Positions 48,756 through 61,400 of a DNA stretch of 64,000 nucleotides are shown piece by piece. This DNA comes from Agelaius tricolor (lineage: Eukaryota > Chordata > Aves > Passeriformes > Icteridae): assembly GCA_023055355.1 (NCBI GenBank), contig JALJCS010000004.1:22139744-22203743 (forward strand), read 5' to 3'. Both the position numbers and the translations under genes were made by a program. The notes below the pieces were generated by a model. That model worked only from the letters and a program-made list of their open reading frames with translations. It was not told where the DNA came from and did not search any database. Position 1 is the first letter of the stretch; every line of letters begins with the position of its first letter.

Positions 48756-51585
48756 AATACCTCTTAGTAAGGCAGAACACAAAGCATTGGAATGAGTTGA
48801 CTTTCACTGTATCACAGAACATACCAGCTGCAGGGCTGTATCTGGATTTTGTGTCCACTTGATTTGTCACGGCAGTGTTTGCTGTTTTTAAAATCTATTA
48901 ATTCTTTATGATGGGTGAACTCCCTCATTAAAAAGAAGCATGATATGGATTTTCTTGAAGTATTGCCATACAGTGTTGTTTTCTGTGGTTTATATCTGAG
49001 TCATGATAGATATGATCAGGTTATACAAATAATGCAAAACTCAGTTGCAGTATATGAAGTAATTGCTAGATTCTGTTTTATAAATAGGTGATTATTCTCT
49101 GTCCTCTTTCTTCCTTTTTTTTTTTTTTCCTTAAGAAATTACTGGGAATTGCATGACTTTAAAGGGAGAATATGAAGAATTCATATCCTTTAGGGGTAAT
49201 GAATTTCATCTTTTTTTTACCCAGCGGCTGCACTGCCTGCTATGGAAGAATGCATCAGTTCTGTTTCCAGTCATGATGTCACCCAGGACAGGTTTTTTGG
49301 TTGAGCTGAACATTGGTCTCATTGAATCATGTGACTGACTGTTAGTAATAGATCCACGAACTACCCCTGGGAAAAGTAATTACTGCATGCAACATGCACC
49401 TCTCATGGAAATAACAAAGTGCTTCACAGTAAGGAGCATGGAATCAGTCAAGTCAGGAATAGACATGAGCTTTGAAGATAATATAAACTATGTTTTCTTG
49501 TTGACAAAATACTGAAAGGCTTTTGTTTATGCTTTTATTCTAAACAAGGCTTCTCAGACATAAATCAATATGGCAGCATTTGATTATCAAGAACTAACAA
49601 GAACTCAAACACTAAGTATAGTTTTCAGCACTTCATAACTACTCATTATGTTTATTTCCCAGTTTTCTTTGTTATTTGTTTCCTGTCTCCATTCAGAGCC
49701 AACACATTTTTGGCTTTCATTTTGAAGTGTGAAGCACTGCCAATCAGCAGGAAATATAATACAGATAAGATTCATATGAAGTCTTTTGAACTGCTAAAAT
49801 CTTTGGATGGGAAATGGATGTTAAATTGTTTACATTTGGCACAAGAAGAAAAAGTTCCATTTTTAAATTCAAAGCCTCTCCACCTTTGTAAATGAAAACA
49901 AATCACATGGGTCATATAGAGTTCCGCTTCTGTAAAATCCATCATAAGTCTGATAAAAGCTTTTGTAAATCAGCAATTTTATCTGTTGCTTGCTTGAAAG
50001 TAATTTTACAGCTTAAAAGGAAATGGCCCTTTGCCCTGTGTCCTTTAGAAAAGTACTGTATCAGTAACATGTTCAGGACACAGTAAAACCACTAAAATAT
50101 TAAGAACAGTTTTATTGGTGTTTTAATCTTTTTAAGGGGATATGCTATGTTTTTGCATAACTTTAAACTTTTCATATTAGTCCTGTATTTTTTAATTTAT
50201 TGAGGATATATATCCAAAGCTTATTACTCCAGGATTTGTTTCTAATTTGCTTTGATTCATTTGCGAAGAATCTTTGTGGAAGTCACTTCCCACTTCCAAA
50301 TTCAATGGTTCTATAGATTTGCAGGGTGCAGGTAAGGGAAATAACTTGTCCTAGTTTTCTAAATATTTAGTAGTTTTGGAGCCAAAAGTTAATGTTCCAA
50401 TTAGTGGGGTGCTTTTATATCAGTTCTTACATGTGTGCAGGATATAGCGCACAGATTCTGGATGGCAGTAGATCTCAAAAATGAAGTTAGGAACAGCATC
50501 TCCTTTGGAACAGTTAAGCATTGCTAATGAGTACTAATCATATGGCAAATCACAGAGTGAGAAGCAGTCACAAAACTGCAGGCTGTTATGTGGAACCTCT
50601 TATATTTCAAAGCCAGCAGAAACGATAAAAACTGACAAAGATGTTCAGGACAGGCTTGCCAACAAAAAAGCACTTCAGCAATTGTATCCTGTCCTGGATC
50701 TGCAGGGAAGGAAACCTGTTTGAAGAAGCAGCTTAACCTTGAAGCCTTGTGACATTTTTGGGGCTGGATGGAACATGCTGTCAATGGTGGTTATGGTTGA
50801 ATAGTCACAAATCTAATTCAGGGAGAAAAATCTCTTGAAATTATAATTAAGAGTTATGCAGTGGGGCAGAAACATTATTTCAGGGATAGAACTTAAGCTA
50901 CTGCTTATGCTCTTGTCTTTGGATCACTAATGCAGGAATTTTCATATGAAACATGCTTCTTTCTGATGTCTTTCCAAATCAGAGGTCACAGAGCTGCAAA
51001 CTTTGTTGAATACTAATGAATCCTAAACCATCCTGTCTGCAGGATGTTCTCAAGGATATTGTAGCCAAACGGCTGGGTATATATAAAATCCATATTTTTT
51101 CTTTCAAGGAAATTTTAGGCCAAATGTCTTGGTATGGATACATTTAATGCATGTGGATATTGTGAAAATTTTACTTATCTTAACTAGCAGCTGCAACCTC
51201 ATTGAATTTCGTACCAGTTTGGTGCTAACTGGGACAGAATTTAACTCTCCATTAAAGAATATTGGAGAAAGAAACATAAATACTGGCATCATATGGATTA
51301 ATAGAAATTTTTTCAGATTATGACTGGAAGACACTTGATAAAAATACAATATTTCTTCCCAATGTTTCTGAATAGTTATTATTTGGATTTTTGACACAAC
51401 TTTCAATTAACATTGTAGTTTGTTGGGAGGAAAGAGTTGAAAGCAGAAGACTGTGGAGGAGAGGATAGATATGCTTGATTGACCTTGCAGCTGGGAATAC
51501 CAAGGCCTGGAGAATATCAGTGTGGGAAACCACATATTAAATCTACTGCTGTTTATCCTCTATCTGTTTGGAGAAGTAGAATTTC
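48756..51585. other. Unique sequence, no gene recognised
   Basis: Homopolymer T-run near 49115-49128. ORFs reach 100 codons (minus, 51104-51406) and look random. Confidence 0.45.
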
Positions 51586-51940
51586 TGTGTAGAGATAACA
51601 TAGATGCTTACAGAGAATTGTAGGCCCTATCCCAGACATGCTTCAGCTCCCTGTTGGGAGAAAGATCAAAGCAGAGACCATAAAAAGCACAGGGAGGTCA
51701 CAGCATGGTGCTAAACTACACGTGCTCAGGCCCTGGATAAATGGGCACAGCCGCAGCCCCGCCACCCGCTAGGATTGGACTGAGCCTGATGGTGCCTGTG
51801 CCCTCACTCGTGTCGCCGCTGCCCAGCCTTGTTTCAGGATCCTCCAGTCAGAGAGGTAATGGAATAAACTTATTCTCATTTCAGCTGCGGGCTTTTTGTG
51901 GTTGTCCTGGTCACCTGCCTGTGTCGATTCACACAACACA
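51586..51940 (+). mobile_element. Probable ERV LTR with promoter and polyadenylation signal
   Basis: A TGTGTAGAG start is followed by U3-like sequence and a TATA-like GGATAAATGGG near 51735. A G/C-rich, CpG-bearing leader follows (GCCGCAGCCCCGCC at 51750-51765, further CpGs to about 51815), then AATAAA at 51863-51868 with a G/T-rich stretch 25-45 bases downstream. The end is near CACACAACACA at 51940. The order TATA, GC-rich R region, AATAAA, short U5 is that of an LTR of the gamma/ERV1 or ERVK kind. A 99-codon ORF across it is not supported. A lone first exon with a small CpG island is the alternative, since AGAG|GTAATG at 51850-51858 looks like a splice donor. Confidence 0.5.
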
Positions 51941-52169
51941 CATAGGTGTTTGTGGAATCTTGTCCTTGTGTAATCCTGTCTTTAACCATTGGAGAGCTTT
52001 AGCTTTTTTAGTAATTGTGTATGCAGAACTAGGAGCTTAATCACAATTCTAATTCTTTGCAGTTGCTCTTGATGTGCCTGTAGCTTTCATGGAAATGTTC
52101 CTGAAGGAAGGCTAGGGAAAACATAAGAAAACTGGTGAATGGGGTAAGGCGCTTGATGAAGACACACAG
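51941..52169. other. Spacer between LTR and CR1
   Basis: No feature recognised. Confidence 0.45.
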
Positions 52170-53345
52170 AAAAAGCTAAGGTACTCAATGCTATTTTTTA
52201 AATTTCATTCATCACTACTAACACATGCCTTAGGGAAGACAGGGCTCTGAGACCAAAGGGAAAGTCTGGAACAAGGAAGACAGTGTCAGCCTAGAGAGAG
52301 CACAGGAAAATGTGGGCATAAGTTTATGGGGGCTGATGGGTTGCACTCACAAATTCTGATGAAGCAAGCCTGCTTCATTGCCATTACAAGGACAATCTTG
52401 ATTATCTTTGAAAGGCTGTGGCAACTGGGAGAGGTTTTTGCAGCCCATAAAATAAAAAATATCATTCTAATCTTAAGCTGGATGCTACTTGGTGTCATCT
52501 TACAACCTCATATGGTGACAGAGAATATATTCCTGCAAAACACTTCCAGAAACACAAAGGACAAAGTGATTATCAGTAGCAGCATATATTTATGAAGAGG
52601 AACACACTCTTAACAAAACTGGTAGCCTTCGTGAAAAAAGTTGATTTTGTTTCCCTTGACTATACTAATGTCTTTGACACCCTCATAGACAAGCTAACAA
52701 GGTACAGATTCGATAATTAATCAGACAGATAGACTGAAAACTGGCACAGTGGCTGAGAGTGCTGTGATCAGAGGCACAAAGTCCAGTTGGAAGATGTCAT
52801 CAGCAGTTTACCTCAGGGGAGTGTACCAAAGCCAATCCCCCAATATCCTCATTAATGAACTCTGCACCGAGACAGAGGCTACCCTCAGCAAGCTTTCAGA
52901 CAATATAATATTGTGAGGAGTGCCTGATATGCCAGAGGGTTGTGCTGCCATCCAGAGGGACCTTGACATGATAGAGAACTGAGCAAAAAAATAATCTTGT
53001 GCAGGTCTACAAGAAAAATATTTAATCCTGCTCCTGAGGAGGAACAGTCTTAGGCACCTGTACACACTCCCCCAGGAGACCTGTTGGAGAGCAGCTATGC
53101 TGAGAAAGACCTGAGATTTCTAGCAAAAAAAAAAAGCTGATTGTTAGCTGGTAATACACCCACTTATCAAAAATAACCAACAGCATCCTGAGTTGCATCA
53201 GGCAGGACATTGCCAGCAGGTTGAAGAAAGTGATTGCTCCCCTGTACTCAGTACTAGTTAGACGTCATCTGGAATTCTGGGTTAAGCACTGGGTGTCCCA
53301 GAGCTGAAGAGGAAAGGAAATATAGCAGTGAATTTAGAAGAAATG
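52170..53345 (+). mobile_element. Old CR1 LINE, sense, RT remnants
   Basis: Highly decayed ORF2 on the plus strand: GADGLHSQIL at about 52328, IIFERLWQLGEVF near 52400-52440, the palm segment VDFVSLDYTNVFDTL near 52640-52685 and a GVYQ-like block near 52815. Then come EATLSKLSDNIIL near 52875-52915 (position of the catalytic ADD motif, now SDN), PEGCAAIQRDLD near 52930-52965 and QQ/CIRQ remnants to about 53250. Stops, frameshifts and indels occur throughout. The 3' UTR is absent beyond about 53345. It is among the oldest CR1 copies in the window. Confidence 0.85.
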
Positions 53346-56300
53346 CTTGATGTCCTGTAATACATTCCTTCTTTCCATTATAGTTCCTACTTAAAACTAG
53401 AATCTTGTAATTTAGAACATTTTTGTGTGCCACTTTGAGAGGTTAGTGTGGAGTTTAAAAAATAAATCCCATTTATTTTTGTATAAACAAGTAATTTTTT
53501 TTTTTTTTATTAAAGTGCTTGCTTATGATGCAGGGAGGTATATGTTCAGTAAAGACTGGTAGCTGGCATCAAAATGCCAAGGGAAAAAACTCTGGAAGAT
53601 TACTCAGTAGGAAATCCTTTACACTGAATAGCATTGATTGGAGGTGCTTTTGAAAGAAACTTCAAGATTATAACTCGTCACAGTGAGACCTAAGTCTCCT
53701 GATTATTTCCTTGCTTGTTTGGCTAACTGCAATGGTTTTATTTAAAAAGAAAAGTTATTTTGTCTTTAGACACCTCTATGCTGTGAAGTCAGGAGCAGCT
53801 GTGAAAGGAAGTGTTGTGCAGCTCTGAGAATTCAGAGTGTAACAATGAACACATTTGTCTGCAAGCTATGAACAGGAGAATGTCTATGTGGTAGTCTGGT
53901 ACTGTGTGCTGTGATATTTGACCTAGCTCAGGCTCTGGAAACCTTCTTAATGTGGTTATTCACATCAATGAATTTGCTCATTGTGAAGCAGGTTGAATAG
54001 CTCTGTTTCAGGTCTTTGCTTTGATCACAAGGATGTTTTTATGTACTTTTTTGTTGTTGTTATTAGTAATACTAATACTCCTGGTCCTATCCTGCACCTT
54101 GTGGTCATTATTATCAAGGCAAAGTTGGTATGGATTTGTGTACAGGCTCCTACGCTGCTGAGCTTGAGGAATGAAGGAAGAAGGGAAACTATGCCCTTTA
54201 TCCAGTTTATTTTTTTTCCCCAGGTCCAGCCAGCAATAACCACTGCAAGAACAGGCAAAAATATAATCTGTCTGAATCTACTCAAACTTCTGGCAGAATG
54301 GGAAAAAAAGGACAGGGAATCTCAAATGAAGTTTAATTTATTTAGCAGTACTTTAATGAAAACATGGGCATAAGCATTTGCTTTTGGGAAAGCTGCTTGT
54401 AGTATTTAATAAAGACTTCATGAGGTAATTCCCTTTTTTAAGGACAATAAGCACAATAGAAACTTGGTGAAAATAGGCTCTTTTTGCTTAAAAGCATCAA
54501 CTTGCTTTGGAATTGCAGCTTTTGTTTCCATGGAGTCCAGAATTCAGTTAGGATACTTGTTAATTTGACCAATAACATGTGCAATTAAATAAAGCTATAT
54601 AACCTGGTAGGTCTCACATTTTTTGTCTAACTGCTTTGAAAATGAAATGATATTGGTGATAGCTGTAGCATTTCCCAAAACAAATACATTTATGATACTG
54701 ATCTTATCAGGTGTAGGAGTTCTCAATGGTTTTGTATTTCTTTACAGATTAGGCTTTGCTTTCTCTCTTCAGGCAACACTGTAGCTGAGCACCTTCATAA
54801 GACACGAAGGTGGCACCTCTATGGCAGGTTCTGCTTTACAATAGTTACATCTTGCTAACTTAGTCTATGACTTTCTGAGGTAGCTTGCAGGGTCACAAAG
54901 ACTAAGAAAAAGCATAGTGTTGCTTTTATCATGAGGAATGTGTCATTCAATGCATATACAAAAAAACTTCTAGAAGGAGGACCCCCAGCACTCTGTCAGC
55001 TCCCATCATAGTGGGATGGTTACTTCGCATGTTATATTTTACTTTTCCTATATGCGACTGATGATGATCAGGAAACGCCTTCTGTCATCAATGCCTGAGA
55101 TTCCTACAAAAGGAAGTGACGTAGGTGGGGATAGCACCAGGAGACTGGCCATTCTCCCAGGTGTAAAGGAAAACAGAGACATCCAATTGTAACATAGGAA
55201 ACATTTCCCTTTGACTCCTAAGCTGGCTCTGTGGTATAAGCAGTATTGATCTTCAAGTAACTCAGAAAAGGATCTTTTCTACCCTTTTACTGATGTTGCT
55301 CACTCCCTTTACCAAAACATGACTGAGGCAAATGAAAAGGAACAAAAAACCTAGACCAAAAGAATGTAAACCTGTGGTGTTACAGGTTACCCCCTGAAGT
55401 GTGATAGTAATTATTTTTAGTAATAATCAGTGAGTGTTTTGACAGTGCTCTCACACTTTAGGTTATTTCTAAAAACTCTGAATAGATTGGTGATGAAATT
55501 TTTATAGGTCACATATGCTGTTTAGCAATCTACCAATGCAATTTGCTCTTTCACTGGGAAACTCTTAGAGATCCAGGGCCTTAAACAATTGAAAATGACC
55601 ATGATATCATGAGGAAAATTTTAGGAAAATTTTTTTTTCACAGGAATGTGAATCATATGTAATTAAAATCACAGATTCCTAGTTAGGAAAGCAAGTGGAC
55701 AACCATAAAATTCAACAATTATATGTTAACTGACTCATGCTTTCTAAATGTAAAATTTGTTCCAGATCTAAATTAGGAAACTTTTACAAGCTATTTATTT
55801 TTATCTCAAAACATTCCATTTCATGTTGACTTTTCATAGTCCCCTGTTTCTCTGTTCAATTCCTCTCAGAGTGAGAAAATCATATCTTATTTCAAAGTTC
55901 GATTTATCTAACTTCACTACCCAGCTATTGAATCTTATTACACCCTAGACAGAAAGGTTGAAAAGCTCCCCAGCATCAATTGCCTTTTCCTTTTGTGATT
56001 TCTTACTGACAGTCATCAAGACACTTCTCAAACTGTATTCTGCAAGATGAGTAAATTGAGATCTTATAAACCTCATATCAAAAAAACATCTTTCTTCAGT
56101 CATTCTTCAAATTTACTAACATTTTTCCTGTCTTTTTGGTGGTATGAATGAAGTGGACAAACTCTAGAGCTTGGCCACAAAAAGCACAACTGAAGCTGTA
56201 GTTATCTCTATGTATTGAAAAATTACTCATCTGAACAGTGAAGTCATAGTGTCTGCTAAGGAAAGGTAAGGGAGTGCTACAACTAAATTTGTTGGTGGAC

Positions 56301-58384
56301 TTGTGGCAGGATGGTCTCTATCTGATTTATTCATAATGTGTTTTCAACTTTATTTGTGCACCAAGAATCAAACACCTAAACTTTGGATGAGGACTTTACT
56401 TTTTTTTAAATTGCAACAGGGTGAATAATTCCTTGGAGAAACAAATTGTTTTTCTCCCTTTCATATATACAGAACGTGTGAAAACCACACATCATAAGTG
56501 TTACCTAAGCTGTATCCAATAGTACATATTTTATGAATCTTTGGCCTTCTAGAAGCATAGTATCCTTACAAGTTAGATATTAGAGAAGATAAAACTCTTA
56601 GGGATATGTTGCAGTGAACAGAGAGAATCTGTGGCATGTGAACTGACTTTCTATATCCTCACAGATGTAACAGGAATGACTCTAGTCTGTGCTGAGAGTA
56701 AATCTGTGGTGGTACCTCTTTCCAGCAGTGGCCTTGGCCCAGGGCAGAGCTGTTGCTGTTAGGAGCAGGGAAAGGCTACTTAAGCTGTGCATGACCTTTG
56801 GTGGCTCATGTAATGACAGGAGCCCATTTGATTGAAGAAGGATGGCTGGTTATAGAGTGTATCACTGGATCTTCCATTGAGAGATGTTGGAAACTAGCTA
56901 ACACTATGTTAGTGTATGGTGCTGGGTTGAGGAGGTTGCTGCTGTAATGATGGAGAGTACAAGGAAATCTGTTTACAGCTCTTCAAGCACTGTTGTTAGT
57001 GGACCTATTTCCAGATATTTAAAAGTAGGACTAGTATTTCACATGCCCGAAGCTTAAAAGTTTTACCTTGCCATCTAGTCCAGAAATGCTATTATAAAGA
57101 AGTGAAATGCAGAACACTGTGGCTATTAAAGGTTAATCAAGTTGATATATAAATAGTACCCTGGCATATCTTTGTATACTTAACATTTTAAAAAATATGT
57201 TAAGTACACAAAATAAGTAATGTATATAGAAAGAACACCTGCTGATGTGCTTCACTGGTTGTTTAATATTGATAAGTGTGTTGCAACATGGTCACCATGT
57301 CAATATAAGAACATTTAAAGTCATGCTTTTATGATGGGGTAAGAGAACAATAAGCAGCAATTGCTTATACCCCGAATATTAGATACATTTGATCAGATTT
57401 TATAGCTGTAAATTCATAGGCATTTTAAAATTAGAATTTTAGATGTAAATTATTTTCAACTCAATTTTCTATGTGCTGGAAACAGACATAGTAAAAAACC
57501 CAAACCTGTCACGAGTGGCTTATTTTTCTTTTCCCCCTTGTCTCTTAAAAAATAAGAATACAAATGGACATACATAAAAGCCTATTTTATGTTACTTTAT
57601 ATATAAACTCCTTAATGTATTGGAAGAAAATCAAAAAGATTAAGGAGTATTAGAGGTCAGTATTATTTAACACACTCAAAATTATTTTGATCCTGTGAAA
57701 AAAATATTGATGACAAGCATCAAATCAACTTAGGGATTCTTTTGAAGTCTCCTTATTGGGCTTTTAGGATAAAGGCAAATTCACTGGCTTCTTACTTCAG
57801 TGTAATCCTGAGCTAGTCATACTTGAATGTGTGTGTCACAAGAAAATTTAATCATGAATTTAAAGCAAGAGCCTTACTCTGAAATTAGCAGGTATTGAAG
57901 TAAAGTATGTTGAATGAATATTTCATTATTGTGATGCAAGTCACATTTCATTTAGATGAGAAATGAGTTTCTAAGAATTGGGTACATGGGGTGAACTGTA
58001 AGGGAATTAGGATTCACTGTAACACATAGAGCAGCCTGACTGTACAGTCTCTATGGTAAATAAGGTTCAAGATTTTTCTAGCCCCAGGAACTGTTCTCCC
58101 CTTAAGGAGTTGTAGTTGATAGAATAGGGAGAACTAAGACTACACAACGTTGATTTTCTCAATGTTTTGCAATCAATTAGAAGTTCAGACATGGAAATAG
58201 TTTTTGGGACATGAAAACACTGTTGCAAGTTCACTCTTTCCTGGTCCATAAAACTGCCATAGGCTTCTTCTAATGCTTGTCCACATTATAGTGAATTTAG
58301 TAACAAAGTACATCTGGGTGTATCTCTTGTGTAAAGTAAGCCTTAATAATCTTCTCTTTGTGCATTGTGCACTGCTTCTTGGTA
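53346..58384. other. Unique sequence, no gene recognised
   Basis: About 5 kb. A T-run lies at 53494-53508. The 126-codon ORF at 53993-54373 looks random. A small inverted repeat is at 57177-57206 (TACTTAACAT / ATGTTAAGTA). No repeat or exon is recognised. Confidence 0.45.
57177..57206. repeat. Short inverted repeat
   Basis: TACTTAACAT and its exact complement ATGTTAAGTA are separated by ten A/T bases. It is a hairpin-capable AT-rich site of unknown role. Confidence 0.6.
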
Positions 58385-58417
58385 GCCTCCTCCTCCTCCT
58401 CCTCCTCCTCCTCCTCC

Positions 58418-58449
<32 letters not shown>

Positions 58450-58460
58450 TTCCTCTTCCT
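58385..58460. repeat. (TCC)n/(CTC)n trinucleotide repeat
   Basis: About 13 uninterrupted CTC units followed by units with TTC interruptions, ending in TTTTTCTC. The leucine-rich ORF ending here is an artefact of translation of the repeat. Confidence 0.95.
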
Positions 58461-61400
58461 TTTTCTCTTGTCTCTTTAAACAGTTTCAGTAAGATGATAA
58501 GAATGAGGTGTATCACGAGGAAGGAATGACAAGAAAAATATAATTTGAATTTATATTTAAACTCAGATGTTCTGCTTTATGCCTGTGTTTTAACAGAAAA
58601 GGCCAAGATTAATGAGACATATATTACAATCACAGCTGTTTCAGCCAGCTCTAAAATAGAAGCTACATGTAGCCAGATATAGCAGACTTTTGGGAGAAGG
58701 AATGTAAATAAGAAAAGCAGTTGGCTGACAGAATATATTTGTAGTGCAGCTCTTTTATCCATGTGCTCCAACCCTTTAGAAATGAAGTTTTTCTGTTGAT
58801 TCAGTGTCTAATCCTGTCTCTGTCTTTTCATTCTTAACTTTTGGGCACTGTATTTGGGAGGTCTCTGTGTGACATAACTGTGTAGTAATTAAGATCACTT
58901 GGCAATACATTTGATGTCAAGAGGTAATACAGATATAAGTCTCTTTATCAATATGAGGTCAGTTATTTTGATAAATAGATGTATTAATTTTACTTAAGTG
59001 GTCTGTTTCACAATGAACATTCTTAGTCTTTTGAAATTAAATTAATTGCTTGCCGTTCTTTTCCCTATAAGCATGTTTAAAAATCAGAACTCCAGTCTGA
59101 CAAGTTTCTTTTTTTCTCCAATCTCCCTACATCTGGAAACTGGTCATGCTTGTCCATACATCTAGGTATGAATCTATATACTGTGTACAGTGGTGTATCT
59201 TTTATGATGAAAGTACATAAAATTGTACATTTTCAGACTTCAGTCTGTGTAGTAACCTGTAAGAATGATGTCAAGAGTGTATTTAAAAAAAAAAATCTAC
59301 ATTAAATAAAATGTCTTTATTACTCCAAGTTGTAGATCTAGTACAAAGTGTCTTCTTTGTATCATTTTGACCATTAGAATTTATGTCTCTTTATTGCTAA
59401 GCAGTTTTTCATGAAATCTCAATTTTATAATTTAGTGTAACTGTGAGGAGAGGAAATGAAAATTAGGAAATACTCATGAGGCAAAATGAATAATTCTCCC
59501 ACACTACATTCCTTCAAATTTAAGGACACTGTAATTTATTCTTACCCAACACTTAGCAAAAAGCGGCTCCTATTTAATCTTTGTAATCCTGGCTTTGAAG
59601 CTGCTGCTGCTTTGTAATTTTCTTTACGAGCAGCAATCACAGCAGTGGTTTTGATTAAATGATTACCCATAGGCCTGCTCTTGAATGAAATGACAGATGT
59701 ACTCTGCTAAGATATAAGTAAATGCTGTGAACTTAGTAACTTTCTATAGAGTGAGCAAATTCAAAATATCATTATGTATTATTATTGGGAATTACTTGCA
59801 ACACAAAGCATAATATGTTACTTTATTTGACTAGCTTTCTTTGTATGGGGGAGCAGGGGAGAACCCTAGTCTGACTGAGGTGAACCTTCCACAGCACTTC
59901 TTGCAAGTGTGTGTGCATAGATGTAAAGTGAGTGGTTGTGTCAGCAAGTGCTACCTCACTAAGGGATTGAAGAGTGTAAAAATCTTTCAGCCTTTCTCTG
60001 TTGTGCTTTAAAGTCTTAATTTCCTCCTTGACAGGGTTTCCAGAATTATGTGAATCCTGTAAAATCTTCTTCTACTATGAGGCTGACAGTTTTCTGCAAA
60101 GAAGTTCTACAAAACATCAGCATGAGAACACTTGACATTGTGCTTGCTCTTAGGTTTTCTCAATTTATTTGCAAGCACTTTTGTGTGCTAAAGTAGTATT
60201 TTCAGTGGCACCCACAATAATAGTAACATAAGATGAAGCATTTGTAGCTTCAGGAAAATTAGTGAGAAGTTATGAGTCTCACTGAGTTTGTCCTATGTAA
60301 TTGTTTTGCAGATTTTAAATTATTCTCTATTTTTCTTGACTTCCCAAAGCAACTTTTTTTCTTTTTTCATGTTAAAAACAACACACCTGTATTTGAGTAT
60401 GATTGTTGTTTACAGGTTACAGTCAGCAGCAAGGAGCAAAGGTAAATGGTTTCCCACAACAGTATCTAATACCCAGGGGTGCTGACATAAGTAACTTTTA
60501 CTGATATTGTGCTGCATAGGAACTTTTCAGTTTTATTAGAATGTGCAACTAGCCAAGAGCCCGGAGCTTGCATGTGGAATTATACAGGTATTATTTAGCT
60601 ACTGAGGAAAAAAAACAAAAAACAATGCTTCAAATAATAATTTTTTATCAGTTGCGTGGAAAATATATTTCCTTGTCTGGTAATGCCACATAAGAGTAGA
60701 AATTTGCAAAATGCACTCTCCCTCATGGCCTTTGCCACTGTGCCTTTACTTCTTTGCTCATTACTGTTGTGTAGAAATCTGTCAGCCTTTAGTAGGAGTG
60801 TGACTTCTGGAAGTGGGACAAAGCAAAAGAACTGGAAGAAACAGAAAGAAATGAATTGGTAAAAGGAAAGGCCAAAGGAAGGAAAGGTAGCAAGCAGATG
60901 AGAAACAATTTCCTTCACTGAAAAAAACCCAGAAAAAACAAAATCAGAAACAAACTAGAAAGGAAAAAATATTAGAGGAAATGAGAGGACACTAAAATAC
61001 ACCTGATATTTCATCATGGTCAATATTAACATCAATGGGGTCATGTTTACATTATGGTAATACTGACAGGTTTCAGTTGTGCTCTGCACTTTCTGCAGAG
61101 ATGCTACCCAGTTGTTCCTTGCAGAGTGATCTCCCAGTTGCTCTTCTTGACCAGACCTCCCAGCTGTCCTTTACTCTTTCCATCCTTTTCTCATGAAACA
61201 GAGAGAATTTGTAACTTCACCCATGATTTGCTTCAGCAAAGCTGTACTGTCTTTGAAAATGTGTCAGTTTTGGGAACAGAAATACCAATGATGAAAGGAA
61301 GAAAATAAAGGTATGAGGTCAAAGAAAAAGGATGAGGAAACAAAGAAAAAACAAGATGCAGATTGAAAGGTCAGGAGGTCCCACAAACTTCACTACTGGA

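Noticed and set aside
48405..48870. Gly-Arg-Glu and Pro-Ser-Leu repeat ORFs
   Set aside because: Translations of the GGGAA array in different frames.
53993..54373. 126-codon plus-strand ORF
   Set aside because: Random-looking translation overlapping an 86-codon antisense ORF. No family or promoter recognised.
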